Source: Denitratisoma sp.
GTDB lineage: Bacteria; Pseudomonadota; Gammaproteobacteria; Burkholderiales; Rhodocyclaceae
Direction of reading: 5' to 3'
Length of the DNA stretch: 64,000 nucleotides
Assembly (NCBI GenBank): GCA_032027165.1
Contig: JAVSMO010000001.1
Location: forward strand, 1,662,253-1,726,252
Below the pieces are notes generated by a model. The model searched no databases and had not been told where the DNA came from. It worked only from the letters and a program-made list of their open reading frames with translations. Positions 55,606 through 64,000 of this stretch are shown in pieces. Within the stretch, counting starts at the first letter, position 1. Each line of letters opens with the position of its first letter. Position numbers and translations under genes: made by a program.

Positions 55606-57813
55606 ATGAAATACAGAGACATCGAATTCCTGCGCATCACCCCGCTCCGCGGGCCAAACATCTGGACCTACCGCCCGATCATCGAGGCCTGGGTCGACAT
55701 CGGCGAACTGGAGGAAGCCCCCTCCAACAAGATCCCCGGCTTCTACGAACGCCTCTCCGCCTGGCTGCCTTCCCTCATCGAGCACCGCTGCAGCGAGGGC
55801 GAGCGCGGCGGCTTCCTGCAGCGCCTGCGCGAAGGTACCTGGGCCGCCCACATCCTCGAACACGTCACCCTCGAACTGCAGAACCTGGCCGGCCAGCGCA
55901 CCGGCTTCGGCAAGGCCCGCCAGACCTCGCAGCACGGCGTCTATAAAGTCGTCGTGCGCTCGCGCCAGGAACAGGTGACGCGCGCCTGCCTCGCCGCCGG
56001 CCGCGACCTCGTCATGGCCGCCATCAACGACACGCACTACGACGTGCCGGGCGCCATCGAGAAACTGCGCGAGCTGGCCGACAAGCTCTGCCTCGGCCCC
56101 AGCACCAGCAGCATCGTGGACGGCGCCGTCGAACGCGGCATCCCCTTCATCCGCCTGAATGAAGGCAACCTGGTGCAGCTCGGCCACGGCGCCCGCCAGC
56201 GCCGCATCTGGACCGCCGAGACCGATTCCACCTCCGCCATCGCCGAAAGCATCTCGCGCGACAAGGACCTCACCAAGACCCTGCTCACCTCCTGCGGCCT
56301 GCCGGTGCCGGAAGGCCGCGTCGTCACCAGCCCCGAGGACGCCTGGGAAGCCGCCGAGGAGATCGGCGTGCCGGTGGCGGTCAAGCCGACCGACGCCAAC
56401 CATGCCCGCGGCGTCTCGCTGGAACTGACTTTGCGCGAGCAGGTCGAGGCCGCCTATCGCGTGGCCGAGGAGGAAGGCAGCGAGGTCATGGTGGAGCGCT
56501 ACGTCCCCGGCGTCGAGCACCGCCTGCTGGTGGTCGGCAACCGCCTCGTCGCCGCCTCGCGCGGCGAGACCGCATCGGTCGTCGGCGACGGCAAGTCGAC
56601 CATTGCGCAGCTCATCGAAACCCAGATCAACAGCGACCCGCGCTGCGGCGAGGACGAGTCGTTCCCGCTCGAGCCGGTGCGGGTGGAGCGCGAACCCGCC
56701 GTGCAGCTTGAACTGCAGCGCCAGGGCTTCGGCCCCGAATCGATCCCGCCGGCCGGCAAGAAGGTCCTCATCATCCGCTACGGCAACCTCGCCGACGACG
56801 TCACCGACGAAGTGCATCCGGAAGTCGCCGAAGCCGCCACCCTCGCCGCCCGCGTCGTCGGCCTCGACATCGCCGGCATCGACATCGTCGCCGAGGACAT
56901 TTCCCGCCCGCTGGAAGCGCAGCGCGGCGCCATCGTCGAAGTGAATGCCGGCCCCGGCCTGCTGATGCACCTCAAGCCGGCGCGGGGCAAGCCGCGCCCG
57001 GTCGGCCAGGCCATCGTGGACAACCTGTTCCCGGCCGGCGACAAGGGCCGCATCCCCATCGTCGGCATCGCCGGCACCCAGGGCACGGCCCTGATCGGAC
57101 GCCTCGTCTCCTGGCTGCTCCAGCTCACCGGCAAGCATGTCGGCCTGGCCTGCCGCGACGGCCTGTTCCTCGACAAGCGGCCGGTGGACAAGAAGGACAG
57201 CGCCAACTGGGCGGCCGGCCAGCGCCTGCTCATCAACCGCTCGGTCGATGCCGCCGTGTTCGAGAACGGCGCAGCCATGATTCTCGGCGAGGGCATCGCC
57301 TACGACCGCTGCCAGGTCGGCATCGTCACCGACACAGAAGGCGCGGAAGCGCTCGGCCACTTCGACATCCACACCGCCGAGCAGCTCTACCATGTGCTGC
57401 GCACCCAGGTGGACATCGTCCTGCCGGAAGGCACGGCCGTGCTGAATGCCGCCGATCCCCACGTCGTGCGCATGGCCGAGCTGTGCGACGGCGAAGTGAT
57501 CTTCTACGGCCTTGGGCCGGAGTTGCCGGCCATCGCCGAGCACCGCGCCCGGGGCGGCCGCGCGCTATACCTGCGCGACAACCGCATCATGCTGGCGACC
57601 GGCGCCGTGGAGGGCCCCTTCCTCGAACTGCCCGTATTCACCGCCCGCAAGGACGAAACCGACGCCGACCGCAATGCCAGCCTGCTGGCCGCGGTGGGCG
57701 CCGCCGTGGCCCTCGACATTCCGGTCGAGATGATCCGCGTCGGCATCGAAACCTTCGAGCAGGACCGCAAGCGCCCTGCACGCAGCCGCCCGCGCCGGGT
57801 GGCCAACCAGTAA
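55606..57813 (+). CDS. cyanophycin synthetase-like protein with altered ATP sites (CphA')
   Basis: A 735-residue CphA-family protein, shorter than the 879-residue partner. The N-domain (residues 1-160) and ATP-grasp region are recognisable, but the glycine-rich loop is KPTDANHARG (residues 260-269) where the partner has KPQDGNQGKG. The Mur-ligase P-loop is GTQGTA (residues 490-495) instead of GTNGKTT, lacking the Lys. The later DYGHNP motif is missing because the protein ends early. It may be a CphA2-like enzyme or a structural partner. The start at 55606 (MKYRDIEFLRITPLRGPN) is set by homology and GCAGGGA. Confidence 0.88.
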   Translation: MKYRDIEFLRITPLRGPNIWTYRPIIEAWVDIGELEEAPSNKIPGFYERLSAWLPSLIEHRCSEGERGGFLQRLREGTWAAHILEHVTLELQNLAGQRTGFGKARQTSQHGVYKVVVRSRQEQVTRACLAAGRDLVMAAINDTHYDVPGAIEKLRELADKLCLGPSTSSIVDGAVERGIPFIRLNEGNLVQLGHGARQRRIWTAETDSTSAIAESISRDKDLTKTLLTSCGLPVPEGRVVTSPEDAWEAAEEIGVPVAVKPTDANHARGVSLELTLREQVEAAYRVAEEEGSEVMVERYVPGVEHRLLVVGNRLVAASRGETASVVGDGKSTIAQLIETQINSDPRCGEDESFPLEPVRVEREPAVQLELQRQGFGPESIPPAGKKVLIIRYGNLADDVTDEVHPEVAEAATLAARVVGLDIAGIDIVAEDISRPLEAQRGAIVEVNAGPGLLMHLKPARGKPRPVGQAIVDNLFPAGDKGRIPIVGIAGTQGTALIGRLVSWLLQLTGKHVGLACRDGLFLDKRPVDKKDSANWAAGQRLLINRSVDAAVFENGAAMILGEGIAYDRCQVGIVTDTEGAEALGHFDIHTAEQLYHVLRTQVDIVLPEGTAVLNAADPHVVRMAELCDGEVIFYGLGPELPAIAEHRARGGRALYLRDNRIMLATGAVEGPFLELPVFTARKDETDADRNASLLAAVGAAVALDIPVEMIRVGIETFEQDRKRPARSRPRRVANQ

Positions 57814-57839
57814 CCGACATTTCTCTCAGGAAATCCATC

Positions 57840-60479
57840 ATGGAAGTCTCCCGTATCCGAGCCCTGCGCGGCCCCAACCTGTGGAGCCGCCACACCGCGA
57901 TCGAGGCGGTGGTGCGCTGCGACGGCGCCGAATGCGCCATCAGCGCCCTGCCCGACTTCGAGGACCGCCTGCGCGCGCGCTTCCCGAACATCGGGCCGAT
58001 GCGTCCGATCGGCCACGAGGGCGAGATCTCCGTCGCCCATGCCCTCGCTTTCGCCGCCCTCGGCCTGCAGGCCCAGGCCGGCTGCCCGGTCACCTTCACA
58101 CGCGTCACGCAGACCATCGAGCGCTGCATCTTCCAGGTCGTCGTCGAATATTCCGAGGAGGAAGTCGGCCGCCTCGCCGTCGAACTGGCCGAGCAGCTCT
58201 GCCGCGCTGCCCTCGACGACGTGTCCTTCGACCTCGCTGCCGCCCTCGCCCAGCTGCGCGAACTAGACGAGGACGTGCGCCTCGGCCCCAGCACCGGGGC
58301 CATCGTGCATGCCGCTGCCGCGCGCGGCATTCCCTTCCGCCGCCTGACGCAAGGCAGCCTGGTGCAGTTCGGCTGGGGCTCCAAGCAGCGCCGCATCCAG
58401 GCTGCCGAGGTCGACCGCACCGGCGCCATCGCCGAAACCATCGCCCAGGACAAGCAGCTCACCAAGCACCTGCTGGAAGCCGCCGGCGTGCCGGTGCCGC
58501 AGGGCCGGCCGGTCGTCGACGCCGACGACGCCTGGGCCGCCATGCAGGACATCGGCTCCGCCGTCGTCGTCAAGCCGCAGGACGGCAACCAGGGCAAGGG
58601 CGTCACGGTGAACGTCACCACGCGCGAGCAGCTCGACGCCGCCTTCGCCACCGCCGCCGAATACGGCTCGACCGTGATGGTCGAGCGCTTCGTGCCCGGC
58701 CACGACTTCCGCCTGCTGGTGGTCGGCAACAAGCTGGTGGCCGCCGCGCGGCGCGACCCGCCGCACGTCATCGGCGACGGCGTGCATACCGTGCGCCAGC
58801 TGGTCGACGAAGTGAACAGCGACCCGCGCCGCGGCGACGGCCATGCCACCTCCCTGACGAAAATCCGCTTCGACGACATCGCCCTCGGCCGCCTGGCCCT
58901 GCAGGGCCTCACCGCCGAATCCGTGCCGCCGCAGGGCACGCGCGTCGTCCTGCGCAACAACGCGAATCTCTCCACCGGCGGCACCGCCACCGACGTCACC
59001 GACGAAGTCCATCCCGAGGTGGCGGCGCGCGCCGTCGCCGCGGCGCAGATGATCGGCCTCGACATCGCCGGCGTCGACGTCGTCTGCGAAACCATGCAGA
59101 AGCCGCTCGAGGAGCAGGCCGGCGCCGTGGTCGAGGTGAACGCCGCCCCTGGCCTGCGCATGCACCTGGCGCCCTCCTTCGGCAAGGGCCGCGCCGTCGG
59201 CGAGGCGGTGATTGCCGACATGTACCCGGGCAACGAAGACGGCCGCATCCCGGTGGTGGCGGTGACCGGCACCAACGGCAAGACCACCACCGTGCGCCTG
59301 ATCGCCCACCTGCTCGAAGGCACGGGGCTGCGCACCGGCATGACCTGCACCGACGGCGTTTACGTCGGCGAGCGCCGCCTCGACACCGGCGACTGCAGCG
59401 GCCCGAAGAGCGCGCGCAACGTACTGATGCACCCGGACGTCGACGCCGCGGTGTTCGAGACCGCGCGCGGCGGCCTGCTGCGCGAGGGCCTCGCCTTCGA
59501 CCGCTGCAAGGTGGCGGTCGTCACCAACATCGGCGAGGGCGACCACCTCGGCCTCAACTACATCACCACGGTGGAAGACCTCGCCGTGCTCAAGCGCGTC
59601 ATCGTGCAGAACGTTGCGCCGGACGGCATGGCGGTGCTCAACGCCGCCGACCCGATCGTCGCCAGGATGGCGAAAAACTGCCCCGGCGCGGTGACCTTCT
59701 TCGCCGCCGACCGCCACCACCCGGTGATGGCCACGCACAACGCCCAGGGCAAGCGCGTCGTCTACATCGACGGCCAGTCCATCGTCTGTGCCGAGAGCGG
59801 CGAGGTCGTGCAGCAGATCCCCCTCGACAACGTGCCGCTCACGCGCAAGGGCACCATCAGCTTCCAGGTGGAGAACGCCATGGCCTCCGTCGCCGCCGCC
59901 TGGGCGTTGAACCTCGACTGGAGCGCGGTGCGTGCCGCCCTGAAATCCTTCGCCAGCGACGCCGACACGGCGCCGGGCCGCTTCAACGTCTTCAGCTACC
60001 GCGGCGCCACGCTGATCGCCGACTACGGCCACAACCCCGACGCCATCCTGGCGCTGGTGCGCGCCGTCGAGGCCATGCCGGCCGAGCGGCGCATGATCGT
60101 CATCAGCGGCGCCGGCGACCGCCGCGACGAGGACATCCGCAAGCAGACCGAGATCCTCGGCGACGCCTTCGACGAAGTCATCCTCTACCAGGACCAGTGC
60201 CAGCGCGGCCGCGCCGACGGCGAGGTGCTCGGCCTGCTGCGCGCCGGTCTGGCACGTGCCAAGCGCACCACCGCGGTGGAAGAGATCCGCGGCGAGTTCC
60301 TCGCCATCGACACGGCGCTGGCGCGCATCCAGCCCGGCGAACTGTGCCTGATCCTCATCGACCAGGTCGAGGAAGCGCTCGCCCACATCGCCAACCGCCT
60401 GGCCGAGGTATCGATCGAACGCCCGGCCAAGGCCGCGGCGCAGGATGAAGTCCGGCTGGAGAACCAAGCCGCCGCCTGA
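57840..60479 (+). CDS. cphA: cyanophycin synthetase
   Basis: An 879-residue enzyme that builds the poly-aspartate backbone with arginine side chains, using ATP in the cytoplasm. The ATP-grasp domain (adds Asp) has KPQDGNQGKGVTV from residue 245 and VMVERFVPGHDFRLLVVGNK. The Mur-ligase-like domain (adds Arg) has the intact P-loop GTNGKTT (residues 477-483), AVFETARGGLLREGL and IADYGHNPDA. All expected catalytic segments are present, so this is the active synthetase. It starts 26 bases after the cphA'-like gene. Arginine for the polymer can come from the argDFG products encoded in this window. Confidence 0.95.
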   Translation: MEVSRIRALRGPNLWSRHTAIEAVVRCDGAECAISALPDFEDRLRARFPNIGPMRPIGHEGEISVAHALAFAALGLQAQAGCPVTFTRVTQTIERCIFQVVVEYSEEEVGRLAVELAEQLCRAALDDVSFDLAAALAQLRELDEDVRLGPSTGAIVHAAAARGIPFRRLTQGSLVQFGWGSKQRRIQAAEVDRTGAIAETIAQDKQLTKHLLEAAGVPVPQGRPVVDADDAWAAMQDIGSAVVVKPQDGNQGKGVTVNVTTREQLDAAFATAAEYGSTVMVERFVPGHDFRLLVVGNKLVAAARRDPPHVIGDGVHTVRQLVDEVNSDPRRGDGHATSLTKIRFDDIALGRLALQGLTAESVPPQGTRVVLRNNANLSTGGTATDVTDEVHPEVAARAVAAAQMIGLDIAGVDVVCETMQKPLEEQAGAVVEVNAAPGLRMHLAPSFGKGRAVGEAVIADMYPGNEDGRIPVVAVTGTNGKTTTVRLIAHLLEGTGLRTGMTCTDGVYVGERRLDTGDCSGPKSARNVLMHPDVDAAVFETARGGLLREGLAFDRCKVAVVTNIGEGDHLGLNYITTVEDLAVLKRVIVQNVAPDGMAVLNAADPIVARMAKNCPGAVTFFAADRHHPVMATHNAQGKRVVYIDGQSIVCAESGEVVQQIPLDNVPLTRKGTISFQVENAMASVAAAWALNLDWSAVRAALKSFASDADTAPGRFNVFSYRGATLIADYGHNPDAILALVRAVEAMPAERRMIVISGAGDRRDEDIRKQTEILGDAFDEVILYQDQCQRGRADGEVLGLLRAGLARAKRTTAVEEIRGEFLAIDTALARIQPGELCLILIDQVEEALAHIANRLAEVSIERPAKAAAQDEVRLENQAAA

Positions 60480-60509
60480 GCCGCTGTCCGCTTGCGTTAA
60501 GATAGGGCG

Positions 60510-61337
60510 ATGAACGCGCGCAGCCTCATCGCCCTTTTTCTTTGCGGCCTCGCCGCCGGCCCGCTCGCCGCGGCCGAACCGCGCGAAGGCGTGAACGTCG
60601 GCCAGCCCTCGGCGGTGCGCAAGCTCGTGCCGGCCGAAGGCCTCGAGCGCCAGGCCGTCCAGGAATTCTCCCAGCTCAAGCAGCAGGCCGCGGCGAAGAA
60701 GGCGCTGGCGCCCGACGACCATCCGCAGACACGCCGGCTGCGTCAGATCGCCGCCCGCCTGGTTCCCCATGCCGCCCGTTTCAATTCGCGGGCGCAGCAG
60801 TGGCAGTGGGAGGTCATCCTCATCGGCTCGCAGCAGGTCAACGCTTTCTGCATGCCGGGCGGCAAGATCGCCGTCTTCAGCGGCCTGCTGCTCGGCCTGC
60901 AGCTGACCGACGACGAAGCCGCCATGGTGATGGGCCACGAGATCGCCCACGCCTTGCGCGAGCATGCGCGCGAGCGCATTGCCAAGACGGAGCTGACGCG
61001 CCTCGGCGCCAGCGTGCTCAGCGAGTTCGTCGGCGGCGGCAAGTATTCCGGGCTGTTCAGCGCGGGGGGCCAGCTGATGACCCTGAAGTTTTCGCGCGAC
61101 GACGAGACCGAGGCCGACACCGTCGGCCTGGAGCTCGCCGCCCGCGCCGGATACGACCCGCGCGCCGGCATCACGCTGTGGCAGAAGATGACGGCCGCCA
61201 ACAAGGGCGCGCCGCCGCAGTGGCTGTCGACCCACCCTTCAGGTAAAAATCGCATCGGCGAAATCGAGCGTCACCTGCCCGCGGTGATGCCGCTTTACGA
61301 GAAGGCAAAGCTCGCGGAAAAAAGTCAGTCGCGCTGA
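60510..61337 (+). CDS. exported M48-family metalloprotease
   Basis: A 275-residue periplasmic protease with a signal peptide (SLIALFLCGLAAGPLAAA). The zinc motif is HEIAH in MVMGHEIAHALREHARE, and the distal ligand lies in DDETEADTVGLELAARAGYDP. It resembles LoiP/BepA-type envelope proteases without TPR repeats. The ATG lies six bases after a TAAGAT hexamer and has only a weak AGGG, suggesting a leaderless message. The 3' end carries a copy of the AAAGTCAG motif (61321..61344) covering the stop codon. Confidence 0.88.
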   Translation: MNARSLIALFLCGLAAGPLAAAEPREGVNVGQPSAVRKLVPAEGLERQAVQEFSQLKQQAAAKKALAPDDHPQTRRLRQIAARLVPHAARFNSRAQQWQWEVILIGSQQVNAFCMPGGKIAVFSGLLLGLQLTDDEAAMVMGHEIAHALREHARERIAKTELTRLGASVLSEFVGGGKYSGLFSAGGQLMTLKFSRDDETEADTVGLELAARAGYDPRAGITLWQKMTAANKGAPPQWLSTHPSGKNRIGEIERHLPAVMPLYEKAKLAEKSQSR

Positions 61338-61349
61338 TACGGCGACCGT

Positions 61350-62255
61350 TCAGGTAGCATTCGCCAAGCCCCAGTAGTCGGGATTGCCGTAGCTGTGCTT
61401 CAGGTGGTCGATGAGCAGGCGCACGCGCAGCGGCAGGTACTTGCGCTGCGGGAACACCGCATAGATGCCGGTCGGCGGCGCGGCGAATTCGTCCAGCACA
61501 GGCACCAGCGCACCGCGCTGCAGGTCCTCGCCCACTTCCCACATCGAGCGCCAGGCGAGTCCCCGGCCCGCCAGCGCCCACTCGTGCAGCACGGCGCCGT
61601 CGTTGCATTCGAGCTGGCCGGAGACCTTGATGCTGACGATTTCTTCGCCGTCGCGGAACAGCCAGCCGCGCTGCTGGCCGAGCGACAGGCAGTTGTGGCC
61701 GGCGAGGTCCGCCAGCGTGCGCGGCGTGACATGGCGCGCCAGGTACTCGGGGCTCGCCACCACCACGCGCCGGTTCTCCGCCAGGCGGATGCTGACCAGG
61801 CTGGAATCGGACAACTCGCCGACGCGGATGGCGCAGTCGACGCCCTCGTTCACCAGGTCGACCAGCCGGTCCGTCAGATCGAGGTTCACCGTGACCTCGG
61901 GATGGGCGTCGAGGAACTGCATGACCAGCGGCGCGACGTGCCGGCGGCCGAAGCCGGCCGGCGCCGAAATGCGCAAATGACCGCGCGCCTTGACGCCGCC
62001 GAGGCTCACCGAGGCCTCGGCATCGCCCAGCTCGCGCAGGATGCGCTGGCAGTCCTCCAGGTAGGCGCTGCCCTCGAAGGTGAGGGTCACGCGCCGCGTC
62101 GTGCGCAGCAGCAGCTTCACCCCCAGTCTCGCTTCCAGCGCATCCAGCCGCCGGCTCACCACGCCCGGCGCCACGCCCTCGGCGGCGGCGGCGGCGGTCA
62201 GGCTGCCACGGCTGGCGACGGAAACGAAGGTTTCGATCTGCTTCAGGCGGCTCAT
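61350..62255 (-). CDS. LysR-family transcriptional regulator
   Basis: A 301-residue regulator with an N-terminal winged helix (MSRLKQIETFVSVASRGSLTAAAAAEGVAPGVVSRRLDALEARLG, read in part) and a two-lobe effector domain (GHLRISAPAGFGRRHVAPLV onward). It is divergent from hyi-HAD-aceB and probably controls that operon, possibly sensing glyoxylate or a related acid. A TTGCT-N5-AGCAA repeat lies in the shared promoter region. The start at 62255 is chosen by homology. Confidence 0.9.
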   Translation of the reverse strand: MSRLKQIETFVSVASRGSLTAAAAAEGVAPGVVSRRLDALEARLGVKLLLRTTRRVTLTFEGSAYLEDCQRILRELGDAEASVSLGGVKARGHLRISAPAGFGRRHVAPLVMQFLDAHPEVTVNLDLTDRLVDLVNEGVDCAIRVGELSDSSLVSIRLAENRRVVVASPEYLARHVTPRTLADLAGHNCLSLGQQRGWLFRDGEEIVSIKVSGQLECNDGAVLHEWALAGRGLAWRSMWEVGEDLQRGALVPVLDEFAAPPTGIYAVFPQRKYLPLRVRLLIDHLKHSYGNPDYWGLANAT

Positions 62256-62262
62256 GGGATTT

Positions 62263-62277
62263 TTGCTCAAAAAGCAA
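62263..62277. promoter_or_regulatory. candidate LysR-type binding repeat
   Basis: TTGCT - CAAAA - AGCAA, a perfect 5-5-5 inverted repeat with the T...A ends usual for LysR boxes, eight bases before the lysR start and 58 before hyi. Confidence 0.45.
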
Positions 62278-62334
62278 CAATGATTTGATTTTAACGGTAT
62301 TTTATTGACAAACCAACCGGGGTATCTTCCTTCC

Positions 62335-63108
62335 ATGCCCCAATTCGCCGCCAACCTGTCGATGCTGTTCACCGAGGCGCCCCTGCTCGAGCGTTTCGAG
62401 CGGGCCGCGCGCGCCGGCTTCACGGCGGTGGAAATCCAGTTCCCCTACGACACTCCGGCCGAGCAACTGCAGCAGGCGCTGTTCCGCAACAAGCTCACGC
62501 TGGTGCTGCACAACCTGCCGGCCGGCGACTGGGCCGCGGGCGAGCGCGGCATCGCCTGCCATCCCGACCGCGTCGACGAATTCAGGCAGGGCATCGATGC
62601 CGCCCTCGCCTACGCTGCCGCGCTCGGCACGCCGCAGTTGAACTGCCTCGCCGGAATCAGGCCGGCGAACGTGCCGGCCGACACCGCGCGCCACGTGCTG
62701 CTCGGCAACCTGCGTTACGCTGCCTTGAGGCTGCAGGCCCACGGGATGAAACTGCTGATCGAGCCGATCAACACGCACGACATCCCCGGCTTTTTCCTGA
62801 ACGGCACGCGGCAAGCGTTCGAATTGATCAAGGAAGTCGACGCCGACAACCTGTTCCTGCAATACGACGTCTACCACATGCAGCGCATGGAGGGCGACCT
62901 CGCCCACACGCTCGCCGCGAACCTCGGAAAAATCGCCCACATCCAGATCGCCGACAACCCGGGCCGCCACGAGCCGGGCACGGGCGAGATCAATTTCGAT
63001 TTCCTTTTCGCCCACCTCGACCGCATCGGCTATAAAGGATGGGTGGGCTGCGAATACAAGCCCGCCGCCACCACCGAAGCCGGCCTCGGCTGGATGAACA
63101 AATCATGA
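62335..63108 (+). CDS. hyi: hydroxypyruvate isomerase
   Basis: A 257-residue TIM-barrel protein of the Hyi/xylose isomerase-like family that interconverts hydroxypyruvate and tartronate semialdehyde in glyoxylate/glycolate metabolism. The start [21 protein letters not shown], the glutamate motif [16 protein letters not shown] and [14 protein letters not shown] are typical. It heads an operon with a HAD-like gene and aceB, joined by ATGA overlaps. A TATCTT hexamer ends six bases before the ATG. Confidence 0.92.
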   Translation: MPQFAANLSMLFTEAPLLERFERAARAGFTAVEIQFPYDTPAEQLQQALFRNKLTLVLHNLPAGDWAAGERGIACHPDRVDEFRQGIDAALAYAAALGTPQLNCLAGIRPANVPADTARHVLLGNLRYAALRLQAHGMKLLIEPINTHDIPGFFLNGTRQAFELIKEVDADNLFLQYDVYHMQRMEGDLAHTLAANLGKIAHIQIADNPGRHEPGTGEINFDFLFAHLDRIGYKGWVGCEYKPAATTEAGLGWMNKS

Positions 63109-63791
63109 TCCGCGCCATCGCCTTCGACGCCTACGGCACGCTGTTCGACGTGTATTCCGTCGGTGCGCTCGCCGAGCAGCTCTTCCCCGGCAAGGGTGCG
63201 GAACTCGCCGCGCTGTGGCGCGACGTGCAGGTCGGCTACACGCGCCTGCGCACCCTGTCGAACCGTTACGTGCCGTTCTGGCAGGTTACGGAGGACGCGC
63301 TGGTCTTCTCCGCGCGCAAGCTGGGGCTCGACCTGACGGACGACTCGCGCCGGCGCCTGATGAGCCAGTACGCCTGCCTCTCCGCCTTCCCGGAGAACCT
63401 CGGCGCGCTGAAGGAACTGAAGAAAATGGGCGTGCCGCTGGCCATCCTGTCCAACGGCACGCCCGACATGCTCGACATCGCCGTGAAGAGCGCCGGCATG
63501 AGCGGCCTCTTCGACCACATCCTCTCGGTCGAAGCGGTGAAAAAGTACAAGACCGCGCCCGAGGCCTACCAGCTCGGGCCGGATGCCTTCAAGCTCCCCA
63601 CGAGGGAGATTCTCTTCGTGTCGTCGAACTGCTGGGACGCCATCGGCGCCGCCTGGTTCGGCTACACGACTTTCTGGATCAACCGCAGCGGCCAGCCGCT
63701 CGAGGAACTGGGCGCGCAACCCGCGGCCCAGGGCCGCCTGCTGACCGATGTGGTTGCGTACGTGAAAAATTCAATCAAGGAGCCGACATGA
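63105..63791 (+). CDS. haloacid dehalogenase type II-like hydrolase
   Basis: A 228-residue HAD-superfamily enzyme. Motif I is [14 protein letters not shown] with the nucleophilic Asp, motif [12 protein letters not shown], motif III the Lys of [12 protein letters not shown], and [12 protein letters not shown] is the fourth. This matches L-2-haloacid dehalogenases (product glycolate or lactate from halo-acids), but many homologues are phosphatases. Its place between hyi and aceB suggests a C2-acid source such as glycolate. It overlaps both neighbours by four bases. Confidence 0.87.
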   Translation: MIRAIAFDAYGTLFDVYSVGALAEQLFPGKGAELAALWRDVQVGYTRLRTLSNRYVPFWQVTEDALVFSARKLGLDLTDDSRRRLMSQYACLSAFPENLGALKELKKMGVPLAILSNGTPDMLDIAVKSAGMSGLFDHILSVEAVKKYKTAPEAYQLGPDAFKLPTREILFVSSNCWDAIGAAWFGYTTFWINRSGQPLEELGAQPAAQGRLLTDVVAYVKNSIKEPT

Positions 63792-64000
63792 GCCTCAACC
63801 TCCCTTCAGGCGTTCAGATCAACGCCCCCCTGCATCCCCGCTTCGACGAAATCCTCACGCCCGAGGCGCTGGCCTTCGTCGCCAAGCTGCACCGCGCCTT
63901 CGAGCCGCGCCGCAAGGAGCTGCTCGCCAAGCGCGTCGAGCGCCAGGCGCGCATCGACGCCGGCGAGATGCCGGACTTCCTGCCCGAGACCAAGCACATC
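63788..64000 (+). CDS. aceB: malate synthase A, N-terminal part
   Basis: The first 71 codons of a gene that runs off the window. It starts [19 protein letters not shown] and continues with [26 protein letters not shown] and [11 protein letters not shown], the recognisable N-terminus of malate synthase A, which condenses glyoxylate and acetyl-CoA to malate. The ATG overlaps the stop of the HAD-like gene (ATGA), placing it in the hyi operon. With aceA, aceK and icd this completes the glyoxylate shunt in the window. Confidence 0.88.
   Translation, partial: MSLNLPSGVQINAPLHPRFDEILTPEALAFVAKLHRAFEPRRKELLAKRVERQARIDAGEMPDFLPETKHI

Noticed and set aside
58263..61235. Minus-strand 990-codon and plus-strand 855-codon frames over the cphA gene
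   Set aside because: Both are shadows of the cyanophycin synthetase and M48 genes; the composition is dominated by Arg, Ala, Gly and His with no family motif.
62305..62328. TTGACA and TATCTT before hyi as a normal sigma-70 promoter
   Set aside because: The spacing is 12 bases, too short for a standard promoter. The -10-like element alone is noted under the leaderless pattern.

Overview
The window looks like a high-GC betaproteobacterial chromosome, most likely of the Rhodocyclales/Sterolibacteriaceae type. This is inferred from gene content and order: argD-argF-argG next to rpsT/murJ and a DUF3579 gene, the exbB-exbD-lpxK-trm112-kdsB-adk run, an hppA-pfp pair, and paired cyanophycin synthetases with their DUF1854/ABC partner. 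It is almost wholly coding, with many 4-base ATGA overlaps. No rRNA, tRNA, CRISPR array, insertion sequence, phage or plasmid gene was recognised.

Layout. 1-7 kb: end of an M48 protease, a small cytochrome c, phhB, rsgA, a TRIC-type membrane protein, then (minus strand) a thiolase, a CobD/CbiB-like protein, nudL and a retroviral-type aspartic protease, and (plus) a glutamine amidotransferase. 7-12 kb: argD-argF-argG-DUF2788-ppnP-yajQ on the minus strand. 11.6-15.9 kb: orphan ParA, small unknown genes, rpsT, murJ, a PEBP protein. 15.9-25 kb (minus): ggt, the proton-pumping pyrophosphatase hppA, PPi-dependent phosphofructokinase pfp, adk and the kdsB/lpxK/exbDB envelope block. 25-27 kb: xseA, sodB. 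27.4-34.8 kb: a tungstate/molybdate-linked respiratory locus (TupA, a ModE-like regulator, a DmsA/DmsB-type enzyme, a TorD-type chaperone, a pentaheme cytochrome c). 34.8-44.5 kb: rluE-aceK, icd, CBS protein, csp, clpS-clpA, rraA, aceA. 45-51.5 kb: TetR-controlled tripartite RND efflux operon. 52-60.5 kb: cyanophycin block. 60.5-64 kb: M48 protease, LysR regulator, hyi-HAD-aceB (aceB cut by the window end).

How the genes work together. Three themes recur. The first is carbon routing at isocitrate: AceK phosphorylates Icd, AceA splits isocitrate, AceB consumes glyoxylate, and Hyi is also linked to glyoxylate metabolism. The second is pyrophosphate energy: HppA and Pfp share PPi. The third is nitrogen storage: arginine synthesis genes lie in the same window as a cyanophycin synthetase pair whose first member has altered residues at both ATP sites.

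The most unusual signals are: a dispersed bipartite motif, AAAGTCAG-N11-CGGCG, seen at nine exact sites plus near copies; repeated placing of a -10-like hexamer 5-7 bases before ATG without a ribosome binding site, which suggests leaderless mRNAs; the Mo/W locus with a DmsA-like subunit carrying His where an iron-sulfur Cys is expected and a pentaheme cytochrome in place of a DmsC/NrfD anchor; and an 18-bp perfect palindrome lying across two convergent stop codons. All functions are read from sequence by eye, without database searches.
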